Shown: positions 1 through 12,174 of the stretch, one piece after another | Numbering within the stretch: position 1 is the first letter of the stretch | Layout: every line of letters begins with the position of its first letter | Assembly: GCA_021234535.1 (NCBI GenBank) | Contig: CM037846.1 | Span: 12,974,705-13,038,704, forward strand | Reading direction: 5' to 3' | Length of the DNA: 64,000 bases | Origin: Stichopus chloronotus | Lineage: Eukaryota; Echinodermata; Holothuroidea; Aspidochirotida; Stichopodidae | The notes under the pieces: model-generated | The model's input: only the letters and a program-made list of their open reading frames with translations | Database searches by the model: none | Told to the model about the DNA's origin: nothing | Translations under genes and position numbers: made by a program

Positions 1-256
1 TGATTTCTTTTTCTTATAGCCTACTTTCGTTCTTGCAAAACCTGTTGAATTGTCATAGCCAATGTTGTCTTCGATTGTAAATGTGTAAAACACTTTTATG
101 ATTACGTAACAAATATCGCTTAGGTGAGATTTTCCCACATGAGGAAAAAAATTAAGAAACAATGAAGAAAACGAAAGCATTTTGATTGTCTTATTAAACG
201 TTGGTTGGACCGGAAGGATAAGTTTGGAAATGTAGTAACAGCTTTGTATCACTTAC

Positions 257-871
257 TTTAACAAAGAACTAACATCAGATGCCAGTGTATTGAACACTGA
301 ATCTACCGCCCGTCCACAATGGCGATTTCTTGAATCCTTACAGAAACCAAGTAAACCTTGAGTAATGTGGAGAAATGTAAACGAAATTAATGGCGATATG
401 TTGTATAACTTATAATGCAGCACCTCAAAGCATAAAACAATGGAAATCTTTCTGTACAAAATCAACTTGAGACTAAGAAAGTTCAACAACATGGTTGAAA
501 GGGAACTGAAAAACCTATCAAACAGATCTGTGTAAATTAATGTTAAAATGTTACTTAAGAAAAGTTTTCAAATCTGCACTAGACTTGTGGGAGCACCCGC
601 TAAAGGCTGCTTCTATTACATAATGGACTTATGTACAACAAGTCATGAAAAACGTTACGCTCACTCAATAAACTTCCTTACGTCTACTGAAGCTACGGTG
701 TCGTATAAGATTAGAAATTTCAAAGATCTGTTGAAAATGTCACAGTTTAGTTTCTTTTCAGATAGAAAACTCAGAGCACATACTTGTCATTTAAAATCAA
801 TTTCACAAAAGTAAACATTGATTCTACTTACCAGCCAAACGAAGTAAATCAAAAGTAACTTTTTGATTCAT
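257..871 (-). CDS. Tandem paralogue of the kinase gene, exons 1-2 only (partial, runs off the left edge)
   Basis: Exon 1' is 871-832 (MNQKVTFDLLRLA, CTG|GTAAGT) and exon 2' is 356-257 (acceptor TCAAG|GTTTAC, donor TTAAA|GTAAGT). Both match the exons at 15992-15953 and 15190-15091 in length (40 and 100 nt) and phase. Over 47 residues there are five differences (Val/Ile 5, Gly/Asp 17, Ser/Ala 22, Ala/Glu 30, Ser/Cys 42) and no stop. The coiled-coil and kinase exons, if present, lie left of position 1: in the complete copy the next exon begins 729 bp after exon 2. The acceptor CAAG is slightly weaker than CCAG. Whether the paralogue is intact cannot be judged here. Confidence 0.7.
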
Positions 872-959
872 TGCATCAAATTTTGATGAAAGATTTGTAG
901 AAGCTCTCAAAAGTACGTTTATAACGATTGCGTAGCAAACTACATAAGTAATTCATTGT

Positions 960-1005
960 CGTCACTGTATATAGAAACCATTATTTCGTCACACTGTCCG
1001 ATATC
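960..1005 (-). promoter_or_regulatory. Candidate core promoter of the left kinase paralogue
   Basis: About 100 bp upstream of the ATG at 871, the minus strand reads GTGACGAAATAATGG followed by TTTCTATATACAG, that is a CRE-like site and a TATA-like box. The block is conserved in the second copy near 16090-16135. No start-site data. Confidence 0.3.
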
Positions 1006-1887
1006 GGAACATACCAAGACATGGCGCACACGGCGACAGGGTCACGCGCGTGCATGTCGCGCATAGGTCTAATCCGTTTATTTACACTACTAGTATTGAA
1101 CCCCGAGCGTTGGGTGTGATAGCTCGCACGACTGAGGTACAGTGCATTTAAACGGGACCATAAACTAGTATTCGTCACGGTAAGATTGTAAACGCAAACG
1201 TTTAGCTGATACACGCATTGGATACGATTTGTGTCGATGCCTCTGTTAGCCTCTTCCCCCACTCGCTCACACGCTGCGATTTTTCTTTGATATCGAACGA
1301 CACGCAACCATATGACGCGAGAGAATTGCAGTGTGTGAGGGCTTGTACGATAATATATTGCACGATTTTCAGCAAACGCGTGTTACCGTACCGTAGCGTA
1401 GATTTTAGAACATGTTCAAAAAAGTTCAGTCCTAGCGCCTCGGATGGTGGTCTCCAGAAAAAAAGAGGTTACTGCAGTGACGTCACCCTCCCCAAAGCTG
1501 TCTTATAAATGCTGTAACGATGAACGATAACGATAAAATCGTTTCTGATGAGCCACGGTCACACCGCAGCGATGTCAAGTCACAATATGGTGGTAACTAT
1601 CTTAATGATGACATATTCCATCACTGTAGGTTATTATAAGTGCATCAAACCTACAATGGGATGCGGAAATACGATATGCCGATACAACAGTGGAACATCC
1701 GGAATTTTTGGACTTAGGGGGATGTGAATAGACCACCCTTACACCAGTGGGGGAGCAGGGGGTAGAGTTCCCCCCCTCCCACAGAAAGCTTTGGGACACG
1801 ATGGATGATGTTGGAAAATAAAGGAGAGCAAGAAAAAAAAAACGAAGAGAAGAGGGAGGGATGGTAAGTTAACGGATTTGGGGAGAA

Positions 1888-2030
1888 CTGGTAGGCTTAA
1901 ACTGAGAGGGGGGTTGGATAATAAACAGTTGGGTTTCACAAGTGTCGGGATTCACAAATAGGCGTAAACCGAGGGGGGGGGGGAGGGGAGGGACTAATAA
2001 ACAGCCGGGCTTCATAACTGTGATCTCTTG
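1888..2030 (+). repeat. Two-copy tandem repeat rich in G
   Basis: The segment TAGGCTTAAACTGAGAGG...AATAAACAGTTGGGTTTCA (from about 1890) is repeated as TAGGCGTAAACCGAGGGG...AATAAACAGCCGGGCTTCA (from about 1961), period about 70 bp. Confidence 0.7.
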
Positions 2031-2069
2031 ACGACATTGGAAACTACGATGAAACCGATCGACAATACA

Positions 2070-2240
2070 ATTGAAACAAGGTGTCCATGAAGGTGTGAAA
2101 TCGTTTCTTCGAGGTTTCGATATAGGTTATACATGCGCCCGTTGCTTATATGCAGTATGCGAGTATAAAGCTAGGGAATGAAATCCACAGCATAACGGTT
2201 GGCATATTTATTTCACACCGGGAGCATTGGCAATACCCCT
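2070..2240 (+). pseudogene. Decayed coding-like segment, copy A of an inverted pair
   Basis: Homologous to the minus strand of 5993-6168. Translation of the shared frame gives LKQGVHEGVKSFLRGFD and later YAVCEYKARE followed by a TGA, then NGWHIYF. Copy B keeps this frame open. The source gene or element is not recognised. Confidence 0.45.
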
Positions 2241-3257
2241 GCTCAAACTGTCAATTAAACCCACCAAAATTCCAATTTCTGCGTCGCTTCGTTGCATTAG
2301 CTGGATTGTTGTATCCGGCTTCCTTTTTTTAAGTTTTCATTTATTTGTCTCAATTGAGGTCTGGGGTTTTACTTCCTCACAAGCTTTAAGTAGCTTCCTA
2401 TAGCAGAACTCCTGAGCTATCATCTTTTCCACTTCATTATTATGTTTGTCCTCCCTGTAATTGTGTATTTTACGCCTTAATATGGTTTTAATAAAGATTT
2501 TCTGAAAAGAAAAAATAATGTTCGACGGCCTACCATTTGAATTTTGATTTTTCATTTTTATTCCAAGCTCAGGAATGTTCATTATTAACCTATGAAAAAA
2601 TGGGGTCTAAACGTATGTTGAGGACCCCACTCCCCGACTATTTGCCAACTGTTCCAAACATGAATGAAACAGGTGAATAATTTATTATGATCCTTGTTTC
2701 ATCTCAACCTACGTGATATATATGACGTAACCTTTTGATACATTGATTATTATCTCATTAGGCCCGACTGAGAAATTGCAGGCCCGAGATCCCTATTTCA
2801 AGAATGGGTACATGCAGCGTGGAAGACCAGGAAAGGGCCGATTCCGGCCATACGGAAGGTTTGAAAAGCAATTTTTTTTTTCGTACCCTCCTCGAAACCG
2901 ATGGCGACAATCATCTTAGATACTGCCGGCACTCAGCCCCCTCCAATATTTTTTTACCTTTATTTTAGGTTTCTTGGGTGTAGGTGCAAAAGAAAGTCAA
3001 TTTTGCACCATGACTGGGCAACTAAGATGGGCAAACATGAATGTTCTTAGGCAAAGTGGAGGGGGTGTCCTATCCCCTTAGGCCTCTTTTCATACCACGT
3101 AGACCTATCCGTGGACTGACAGATTTGCAGTCCTGGCTTAAGCCTTGGTAGGGTAACACCCCTCAACTTATACCCATCCCTTATAGGATGCCGGTCACAA
3201 ATAGAAACGGTGAGTTGATTTCGCCCCTCACACACACACAAAAAACCTGGCTTCGCC

Positions 3258-3470
3258 CCTGCCTTACATTTACGTCACATAACAACAAACAAGCTGGGTG
3301 CTCTCCTTGTGGCAAACAAACGATATGTATAGGCTTACATATTGCTACGATATGTGCGTGTTGATCGAATGAGAGAGACGTCAAACGGGCAGACGGGGTC
3401 TATTAAAATTAAGAACCTTATCCACAAGGAGGGCGCTTCAATGTATCACTGTGACGTCACATGCAAGACT
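3258..3470 (+). repeat. Dispersed repeat bounded by CRE-like (TGACGTCA) sites, copy 1
   Basis: Begins ACGTCACATAACAACAAACAA and ends CACTGTGACGTCACATGCAAG. Related copies lie at 16545-16920 and 16965-17155. Confidence 0.55.
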
Positions 3471-3809
3471 TGTTTTGTGGAACACTATCTAAGCTTAACG
3501 CCACTGTGCGTGGTTTGAATCAGTGTATACCAGAATATTGTTAAATGAAAGTATCTCCTAGAAAATATCTCCTAGTGCGAAAAATCACTCTTCCAAGCCT
3601 CCCCCAAGAGTGGTCATGGCCCTAACAATGGACATAATTTATTTTCTTGGCTGCCCCATTTGCCCAACTGGATTTTTGCCCGAATTAAAGAAATGTACCC
3701 CACCCCCTGCCCTCTGCCTCGTGCTCTAATGTTTCTCTAGAAATTAAAGCGCTTCTCTCCCGAAAAAAAAACGATTAAAGGTAAATAAATTTTTATAGAT
3801 TTCCAAAGT

Positions 3810-4290
3810 GGAGTTTCCTGATCATTCAGAATTAAAAATGGAATCCACTTTCCAAAAAAAAAAAAAACACCTGTAGATTAAATCGGCGTTTGGCAGAGAT
3901 TTTTTGTGCAGCTTGATTGGTTCAACAGTATAGCTGTTGGCATGGAATTCGTGGTCACACAAACACAAGTCAAATCCATGTATTTTTAATTAGCATGGTA
4001 TGATCTACGTACATGATCCAATTTGTGTCATTCTGCTGGTAAATCATTTCCCTAATTTGATAGATTGGAATCCAACTTGACAAAATGGAATTTGAACAAA
4101 ATGGTATGGCATTTCTAACAAGCAACACACCGTGGTTGGAAACCTTCCTTGTCAAAAGATACATATTGTGAATATTCCTTGCATAAGTACATTGAGTAGG
4201 ACCAGCCATGATTGATAACTTTCTTGGCAAAATCAACGGACGTGAGGGGATATGGGAGATGTCGAGTTACAGCGGAAGTCGGTACCTTGA
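3810..4290 (+). repeat. Diverged duplicate of 19025-19530
   Basis: Shared blocks include GGAGTTTCCTG, CAGCTTGATTG with GCTGTTG-CATGGAATT, CATGATCCAA-TTGT, GATTCCTTG-GT--GTACATTGA and TTGATA-CTTTCTTGGC. It lacks the splice acceptor and open frame present at 19215-19378, so it looks decayed. Confidence 0.6.
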
Positions 4291-4429
4291 CAATTTGCAA
4301 AAAAAAAAAAAAAATTATCAAGGTAACAAGTTAGTTTCACACGATGACTTTACATCTCGCTTGTCACATAAAGTCCACCGTAAAAATTACTTTAATAACT
4401 CATAACGCTCTAAGTACATTACCGCATTA

Positions 4430-4625
4430 CACGTTGGACGGTGTGACAGGAGATAGTGTCCGGGTGTCCTACGGATGTAATTCACAGATAATATGTCCGT
4501 AGGACCATTATGTCGGGTGGGATTGTGTTCAGTGAACAGTATTTCCTGTCCGGCCTGACACTTCTAAAACAGGAAAATTTGTCCGTACCTAGTAATTTGT
4601 GTCAGCGTGAACATTCGGGTACAAA
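4430..4625. repeat. Foldback-like segment
   Basis: Contains GTGTCCTACGGATG and, about 30 bp later, ATGTCCGTAGGACC, which are inverted copies, plus repeated TGTCCG motifs. No coding potential. Confidence 0.35.
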
Positions 4626-5984
4626 ATATACTGCGGTGAAAGACATTGTTATACAAATGTAAGTAAAAGCAACATATGTCTTTGAGTTTCTAGCTTTCTA
4701 TTTAGTTGCCAAAACAACTCCTTGCTTCAAGTGTGTAGTGATTTCAATGATGTACACACATTTACAAATGGCTACTGTATGCATAGAAAGAAGATTTAAT
4801 CTCAGTTCTTCTTTCGTCCCCGTCCACCTTTATTAAAACACTGCACCAAATTGAAGCAATTAATTCCGCTCTGCTCCACTCCATCTCCACTGTCTAATAT
4901 TGCTGTGTCAAGCTGTGTCAATTTCGCTATGATAATTTAAACATTGAAGAACAAGCTTACAATTCTTTTTTCTTCTCTCTTCCCTCGTCGTTTTACGAAA
5001 TGACGTCACGAATGCCGCTTCAGTTTTGCCGTTAATTACAGTTGACGTGACAGATTACAATGTCTTTTTTCCTTTTTTTTGCAGTTACGTTTTCCTTTCA
5101 CGGTTCACCCCTCCCTACAACGAATTCATCTTTCTTTGGGGGGGGGAGGGGGGTTGTGCACTAAATATCGCGCATTTGGAGGAAGGTATTCTATTTGAAG
5201 AATTCAAACGAAAATATTAATCTTAATATGGTGTATGAGTATCTATATCAAACAGTAAGGAGAAGAGCAACAGTGAGATGCCTGTGATATAATATTAATG
5301 TGAGGCACAATTTGGCCAATTTTTGAAAGTTTGTGATGCCCGTGAATCCACATCCCCTCCCCATCCGCCATCCCCTCCCCACTTCTCACTGTTGTGTTTC
5401 TGCACATTGCAGTTTGATACTATAAAACAACATAACTGGGCAATCATTTTTCTCTCATTATTATGAAGTTCATATAACTGTCGTTCTGAACTGAAAAATA
5501 CCAAGTTTTTTTTTCTTTCTCCAGATCTGATCAAATTGACGTGTGATATAATTAGCTCCAATTACCTTTAAACTTGAAAATACAAATGAAAATTGAGGTA
5601 GGCGATTGACAGAATCTAACGAAACGAAACGACGCAGAAGCCCATTGGATTTTGGGGTAAACGCCCTAGTAAAATATGAGCTTGTTTTATACACCCGTGG
5701 TGAAACAGTTCCAACTGTTTAAAAAAAATGAAAATGACCTACTTTTAAATACAAGAATTTGCGTACTTTAAAGTAGAAGAATTGAAAATTAAAAATACAT
5801 TTAAATAATAGAATTGAAAAAATAGTAATTTTACAGAATATTGGTTTTTATTGTCAATAGCTTTAGTTGGCATTGACAACCAATGCTTTTTTGGGCCTTT
5901 GTTAATTCAGGGTTGGGGTTGGAAAAAAAAACGTAGGAGTATTGCCCTAGAGTCTATGACATCATTAATATGCAAGATTTTGAT
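4626..5984. other. No gene seen
   Basis: AT-rich spacer with a G run at 5139-5153 and poly-pyrimidine stretches. Short open frames only, none with recognisable content or splice context. Confidence 0.6.
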
Positions 5985-6168
5985 TCACTCTTCGGGGATT
6001 CGTATTGTCAAAGCGTCCTGAGCGGAATAAATATGTCGACCGTTCTGATGCCGATTCCTTCTCCTAGCCGCATACTCGTACACTGCCGTATAGGCAACAG
6101 CCGCCATGTATTGCCAATCGGAACCTCGAATCAACGATTTCACACTTTTATGAACTTCTTGTTTCAAA
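5985..6168 (-). pseudogene. Coding-like segment, copy B of the inverted pair
   Basis: The minus strand gives LKQEVHKSVKSLIRGSD, then YTAVYEYAARRRNRHQNG and RHIYSAQDALTIRIPEE, then a stop. Upstream of the homologous block the frame meets a TAA. Shared with copy A: KQ-V-H---VKS--RG-D, YEY-AR, NG-HIY. It could be an exon or a fragment of a transposable element ORF. Confidence 0.4.
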
Positions 6169-6407
6169 TTACGCTTTTAATCTGGTTTGTCTTATCTTCC
6201 AATGTTATAGAAAGATCATACTTATGAAGCCTGGTAGTTTCCCAGTCCCCCCTCACAGTTCCCCCCCCCCCTAAACTCTGTCAACCTCAACCTATCATCC
6301 CTCCCTCCTTGAGTTTATTCATTCACGTATGTATATACATACAAATGATTTAATTATATAGGTAACTTGTTTCGTAATTATTAAGTACTATATATACACA
6401 TACATGA

Positions 6408-6452
6408 AAGGGACGTCATAAGCTCTGAGAGAGCTTGAGGTGACGTCCAACA
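6408..6452. repeat. Imperfect palindrome with CRE-like arms
   Basis: GGACGTCA and TGACGTCC flank AAGCTCT-GAG-AGAGCTT, so the whole about 40-bp segment can fold on itself. Confidence 0.5.
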
Positions 6453-9400
6453 GAAAATAAATAAAGTTATACTAATTGGGAATGCAGATCAGGTGACTTA
6501 AGAACAACAAAACTTTGCAATAGTTATTTACTTTATTTTCGTCTTTTTTTTTTTGTACTCTACATTATTCTCTAGAAATTTCTGTGAGGGATACTCTGCC
6601 CCTCCGCTGTCTACGCCACCGAGGTGTCCACCTACCCTTTGCAAAATGTTTGCTTACTAAGGGGGTCTACATTTGATTCCAGATTTTGAACACGTCTCCA
6701 GAATTTCTATACTTTCGACGATTATTGTATATATTTTTTACATCTTGTTTGATGAAATATTCATTCTTAGACCTTACCTCGGTGATTCAGAATGAAAATC
6801 GGAAAGGTCGGTGCACAGCATTGAAAAGATCTATACACCACATTGCCTCGCGTCTGTAAACTCTGTCACAGGAGAAAAAATGCCAGTCGATATTTCAGCC
6901 TATGCCTTTGTTCCCCCCCCCCCCCCCCTTTTGGGGGATATTGTGTGAAGGTCCCCAGTTCTAACCGTCTTGATGTTTTTTCCCAACTGAGTGCGTATCA
7001 GACATTACCAATACCTTTCATCCGGATGAAGACGTTTATCAAGGAGGTGGTGCACTCCTCACCAAAAGGGCACTATCAGTTTCGACGGAACAGAAAAGAA
7101 AATATATATGGGGGCTGAGTAACAGCAGGACGATCTAAGCTGAGCGCCCTCATTAGTTGACGAGGAGCACACAAGAAAATTTTGGCTTTTAAATCCCCCA
7201 ATCCCCTCCCCAGATGGCCGGAAACGGCACTTCCCGGTCGATACTTTACTTACTCGCACGTAGGCCTACAAAGCGGTTAACATGCTGAAAGATCCCAGTC
7301 AAAACTCTCTTCTTTAAGTAAAAGACTTTACCCAACGGCAAACCCACGAAAATGGGTGATAATTGTCCAGATTTTATTCTTACCCCAAAGGGGATAGATA
7401 GTTGAAACAAGTAATAAAAAAATATAAAAATAGAGTTTATTGAGAAAAATAGTCAGAAAAAGTCTACCCCCCATCCGAAATAGAGACTAAGAGAAAAAGG
7501 GTGGGTGCAGGGAAGTTGTGGCAAGTCTGTCTGTGATTGGCTCAGTTTCCGCTACAGAATCCTTATCTCCATAGGCTTCAGCGTGGAAGCACACACATGC
7601 AATTTTTAGTGCATATATACAGGCTACCAGGATGTGGTACGTACGATACTCATATACTGTGTATAGCCTCGGTCGGGTGTAATGTGAGCCGGCCCAGGAA
7701 CACCATTAACATAGATGACAAAAGCTCAGCGTTTTCACCGGAAGAATAACGTTAACTTAACTTTTCTTTGATTTTCTCTCCGCCTTTCTCTTTCTTATTT
7801 CCTTCCTTCCATCTTTCCTTCCTCATTTCCGTGAAAACTACAACAGTCAACATAAATACAAAATACATTAGTTATATCAAAGATGCATACAAAATACATT
7901 AGTTATATCAGAGATGCATACGTACAAAAATAAGTCTACAAATTACAAAATATAAAGAACATAAATATTAAGAAATATACTAACCTCCTTGAGTCTGTTC
8001 GAATATTAAAATAATTCCCGCGGTGTTGGCAAGAGTAAGTATAATAAAGAGAGAGAGACATACTATAGCCTTAGGTCTTCCTTCTGCGACAAGTTAGTAC
8101 CAAAATGCCAAGGCAACGCCCAAAATTTAACTTAAATACGAGGCCTCTGGCTAACATATGGCATGCACATTCTTTTCTATTAAGTCTATAGTCTAAGAAA
8201 TCCAAGAATTCAGAGCAACCTGGTTGCACTTACGCAAAAATGTAAACAAAGAATTGCTGCACAGGCTGGCAAGCACGTGACGTAGACTTACGTGAAGCAT
8301 GTGGTACAAACAACTGCCGTTACACTGTGCATGTAATTTGCCACCTCAACTCGGCTGTGCTGTGACTCTGCTACATGTGTTGTAATATCGGTTCCGTAAA
8401 TGCAAATTGTCCACCAGTTTTATATAATCCAAAATTTTGAACCTAAGAAAATGGATACTACTTCTTCCGATTCAATTATTTAAAGTCCAAATGGGATAGC
8501 CTATTATAGCAAGATAACACAACAAGGAAAATGGCTGTGTTTTACAAAACATCACGAAATCTCAAGGGGTGGGGGGGGGGGGTTAAGCCCCTAAACCCTC
8601 CCCTTGGATCCGCTACTGTACTGTTTCCTTATCGCGGGAGCATGGATCTGCAATTGTCCAAATGGCAGCTCCCCGGTGGAAGTGATACCCTTTGATTCTG
8701 CGGGGCTACAAAAGCTGTGCTATAACATTTAGAAGACGAAAAAAAAATGAAAACAGGTACAATATGGACCAAGATTCTATTGACTTACTTAATTCACAAC
8801 TACTGACAGAGAAATGTTAGTGGCTCGAGTGGCTCATCGGGCCGTAAAGTGGAGGTATAACATCAACGTTCATCTCAAGGTGTTTATGTCTTGGACATTT
8901 TAGATCTGACTGTGAAATGTTTTTTTTTTACGGATCGCAAAGTTTGAGCCAGGGTAGTTTGTTTTGAAAATCCTTTTTCGTAGGATTCAATAGATTATAC
9001 GTAATCTATAATCATAGAAGGATGTGCTGCTTTAAAGATAAAAATACCTCTCTCGTTAATCTTCCATCTGCCCACCTATTTGATAAAAACCTGAAAAACA
9101 ACATCGGCGCCATGTTTATTTTCGGAGAATTTTCATTAATTAGATGTTAATTACGATAGACTTTTCTGGGGGGGGGGGGTGGAGGGGGCTACATATTTAA
9201 AAATTAGGGAACCGGACCCTATGGTGAATGTGTTGCAAAGTTGCTTATAGCGATCCTCTAATGCAAACCATTTCTTTTGAAAATTAGGCTACATTCCGAC
9301 AAATATATCACGACGTGCTCGTTCCCATGGTTTTTAACGACTGTAAGAGAATAGCCAGTCCTTTTGTGAACTTTTGAAAATGCAGGAATAATAGCTCATT

Positions 9401-11405
9401 GATTTCCGAGCAGGGAAGTTTTAGAAAATTACCAATTAATAGTGGTAGCTGGGACTACATTATAGACACTGCTATTGAAGTTAATGAACAATGTTAACAT
9501 ATGAATAATTTAATTAAGTCCTCTATGCAAATCCTATATCACGTGACTTCCTTTGGAATCAATACACAATATTGATGCCACATATCATCATAACTCTCTT
9601 TGTAGCATTACTCTCAACTGACTATTGAGTAGGAAGAAATCACCTTTTCACATAGCATCTAATTTGACCACCAACTAGTTTTCTTTGGCTATTGAAGTGA
9701 CTAAATTAGACTACGTGTTGATTCATACGGTAATGTCTAAAATGTTAATTATAGCTACGGAGAGGTAAAACATGTGGTTGTTATTAGAATACGTACATGA
9801 TAAAATGCGAATAACATTTGGAGGACATCGTTAACACTAAAATAATTAATATTAAGCTTGTACACAGATGATTTGAATTATTGGAAACTAAGACAGAGAA
9901 AGTGGCACCTTTATACCTTACCAAACTGAGCATGCAATCAAAACATTCTTATAAGAGATGATTGATTTCACTATGCTATGCTAGGTTTCGATACATTCGC
10001 TTGTCTAACGAATGACTATTGTGTATTGATATACCTCTAACGACTGAGTAACGAAATCAACGTGTATGTTTAACTTATACCTAACGAGTTGTTGGCGTAT
10101 GGAAAACTTGTTCCATGAGTATTTCTTGCGCATTTCAAGCATCTGGGAGTACATAAACTCTGATATTTCCTAATCTTCATCAGTCTATATCTTTCTCCAT
10201 AGGGCGGAAAGTTGTGGGTATCATACTTCTCGAAAAAAAATAATAAAACGTTTCTTAGGCCTATAAGTTCCCCATTACGTTATGGCATAGCTACAGGTAG
10301 GGGACCGCCAAATATGTCATAGCCCCAATTCATAACGGGTAAAACAGTTCTTTCTTCTTCTTCTTTTTTTCTCGTATGGCAATTTCTGCTTCACTCACTA
10401 ACCGTTCAGTCTACAGACTGAGAGACTACAAAGCCTTCCAAAACTGACAATGCTATTTCAGATTCCTTCAATATTTGATGAACAATTCAAGGACACACAG
10501 TCCCGACACCGCATATAGTTTTCTCCTTAATCCCTCCAATCAGAGGAGTAGCGATGAGTATAGGGTGTATGTTTGATCTCAGTCGGGCCCACGATCACAA
10601 AGAGTAAAAACTTCAAGGATTTTTGCAGGATCAATATAGGGGGTCTTTGTTTAGAACATTTGAGTGGCAATTTACACATTGTTTCCCGCTGAGAAATATG
10701 TTTATTGCTAAAACACCTTCAGAAAAAAGGGCCGAACAATGTTATCAACATGGCTAAAACAAAATCGTGTGAATTCCTATTTAGTAGGGGCAAAAACAAG
10801 TAGATTTGAGGAGTCCATATGATCATATTGTTCGTATTGTCAAAAAGGTTCTGGTAAAACTACGTGCCAACTCATAATGGCGCTCCCCTTAGTTAATGCC
10901 TAGGGTTCCAACAATAGAAAACAGAGGAGACGTTTAACGGTCGTAGATTATTTTATGGTACATCCTATATGAGTGCACTCAGATAAAGAAATAGAAACGA
11001 GGTGAAATTTATTTTAAACTTAATGTAATGTTGCCCTCATATCAAAGAAACCATCATTTGAAGTCTCTTTGTTTGTACTTAAATTATCCACACGTATCAA
11101 ACGATGACGTCAAAGCCATATTCGTGTCAAGAAGAAATATCAAGTCGATTGTGAGACCAATGAGATTATGAAATTGTCCATGTATTAATTGAAGTCTTTT
11201 GAAACTCATTCACTGTAGCTGTTTCAACACTCCCGATCTGGATCCGTCCTTCATATGTCATGTTTTGGCTCTAACTCGTTCATCAATGGAAGCATAAATA
11301 AACTGTTTATTCTTTGGTATCTAATAATTAACCATCATCTTGGTGTGCGATACGCTTCTCCTTCTCCAAGTGTGCATTTTTAATTTTTTTAGCTCCAGGA
11401 TAACT
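6453..11405. other. Spacer without a recognisable gene
   Basis: AT-rich DNA with poly(C)/poly(G) runs (about 6901-6918, 8568-8582, 9168-9180) and simple repeats. The segment about 8565-8625 (G run, then AAACCCTCCCCTTGGATCCGC) resembles the end of a dispersed repeat. I see no exon with conserved protein content. Confidence 0.6.
7858..7919 (+). repeat. 31-bp tandem repeat, 2 copies
   Basis: ACAAAATACATTAGTTATAT followed by CARAGATGCAT occurs twice in a row, with one A/G difference. Confidence 0.85.
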
Positions 11406-11410
11406 ATCGA

Positions 11411-12174
11411 AATGATGATCGCGTTTAATCTGATGTAATCATGACAACCGAAAAATTGCTTTGAATATTCCATGAAAAAGTCAGCAAAGTGGCGATGCTA
11501 CTTTTCTCTCTGTTTATGAATTCATCCACGAGTCACAGTCATGAATGACGTAGTTCAAGCTTTCAGCTTTCATTCCTAAGTATACGCTTTAACGTGTGAT
11601 TAATAGTTTTAGCTTTACAGTCAAGCTACGAGTAAATTATTTCATCAGTTCTTTATTTTTTCTTCAATGATCGCATGCGTCTGATCAGGTTTTTTCAAAC
11701 TGTCAAAGACGAATTGTTAATTTTTTCTCTCAAGAGAATTACAAAGTTATATTCAGTCAATTATCTGAAATGTTTTGCATTTGCTTGGACATCCGACAGA
11801 ACAACGTTACAGATTATAGCGTAATGATCTGATGTAACGACGGCAACCAAGAAACTGTCTTGCGTATGTTCCACGACTGAGAGTCAGAACATTTGCAGAT
11901 TATGTGTTTATTTCATTTCTGTAGGCTGCATCCATGTGCCACGTCATAGATGACATAGTTCAAGGCTCCATTCTTTAATCTTTACTGTAAGCTTCAGCAT
12001 TAAAAATGTTTTTAAATTTTTTCTTCCTTCCATGGGACCGTACGCATTGATAAGATTTACCCAAAGACAAGAAAATTTTGGGTTATTTCTTTTAAAAGAA
12101 TCAGGATACTGAAGACGATACATTACAAAAGTCTAAAAAAATTTCTTGAACATTCGACAGAACAGTCAACGGTT
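11411..12174. repeat. Diverged about 400-bp tandem duplication in the kinase 3' flank
   Basis: Copy 1 is about 11411-11805 and copy 2 about 11811-12174. Collinear blocks: TCTGATGTAATCATGACAACC/TCTGATGTAACGACGGCAACC, AATGACGTAGTTCAAG/GATGACATAGTTCAAG, CATCCGACAGAACA/CATTCGACAGAACA. Offset 400 to 363 bp. Copy 2 ends at the stop codon, so both lie in the likely 3' UTR or just beyond. Confidence 0.7.
11907..11912 (-). terminator. Candidate polyadenylation signal of the kinase gene
   Basis: AATAAA on the minus strand, about 265 nt past the stop. Other AATAAA hexamers at 11652-11657 and 11306-11311 are alternatives. Confidence 0.3.

Larger units (their letters stand above)
1..1260. repeat. Left copy of a segmental (tandem gene) duplication
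   Basis: Homologous to 14823-16370 in the same order: gene intron, exon 2, intron 1, exon 1, promoter and a GC-richer upstream stretch (for example the block TGATACACGCATTG near 1207 and 16325). It extends beyond the left edge. Confidence 0.85.
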
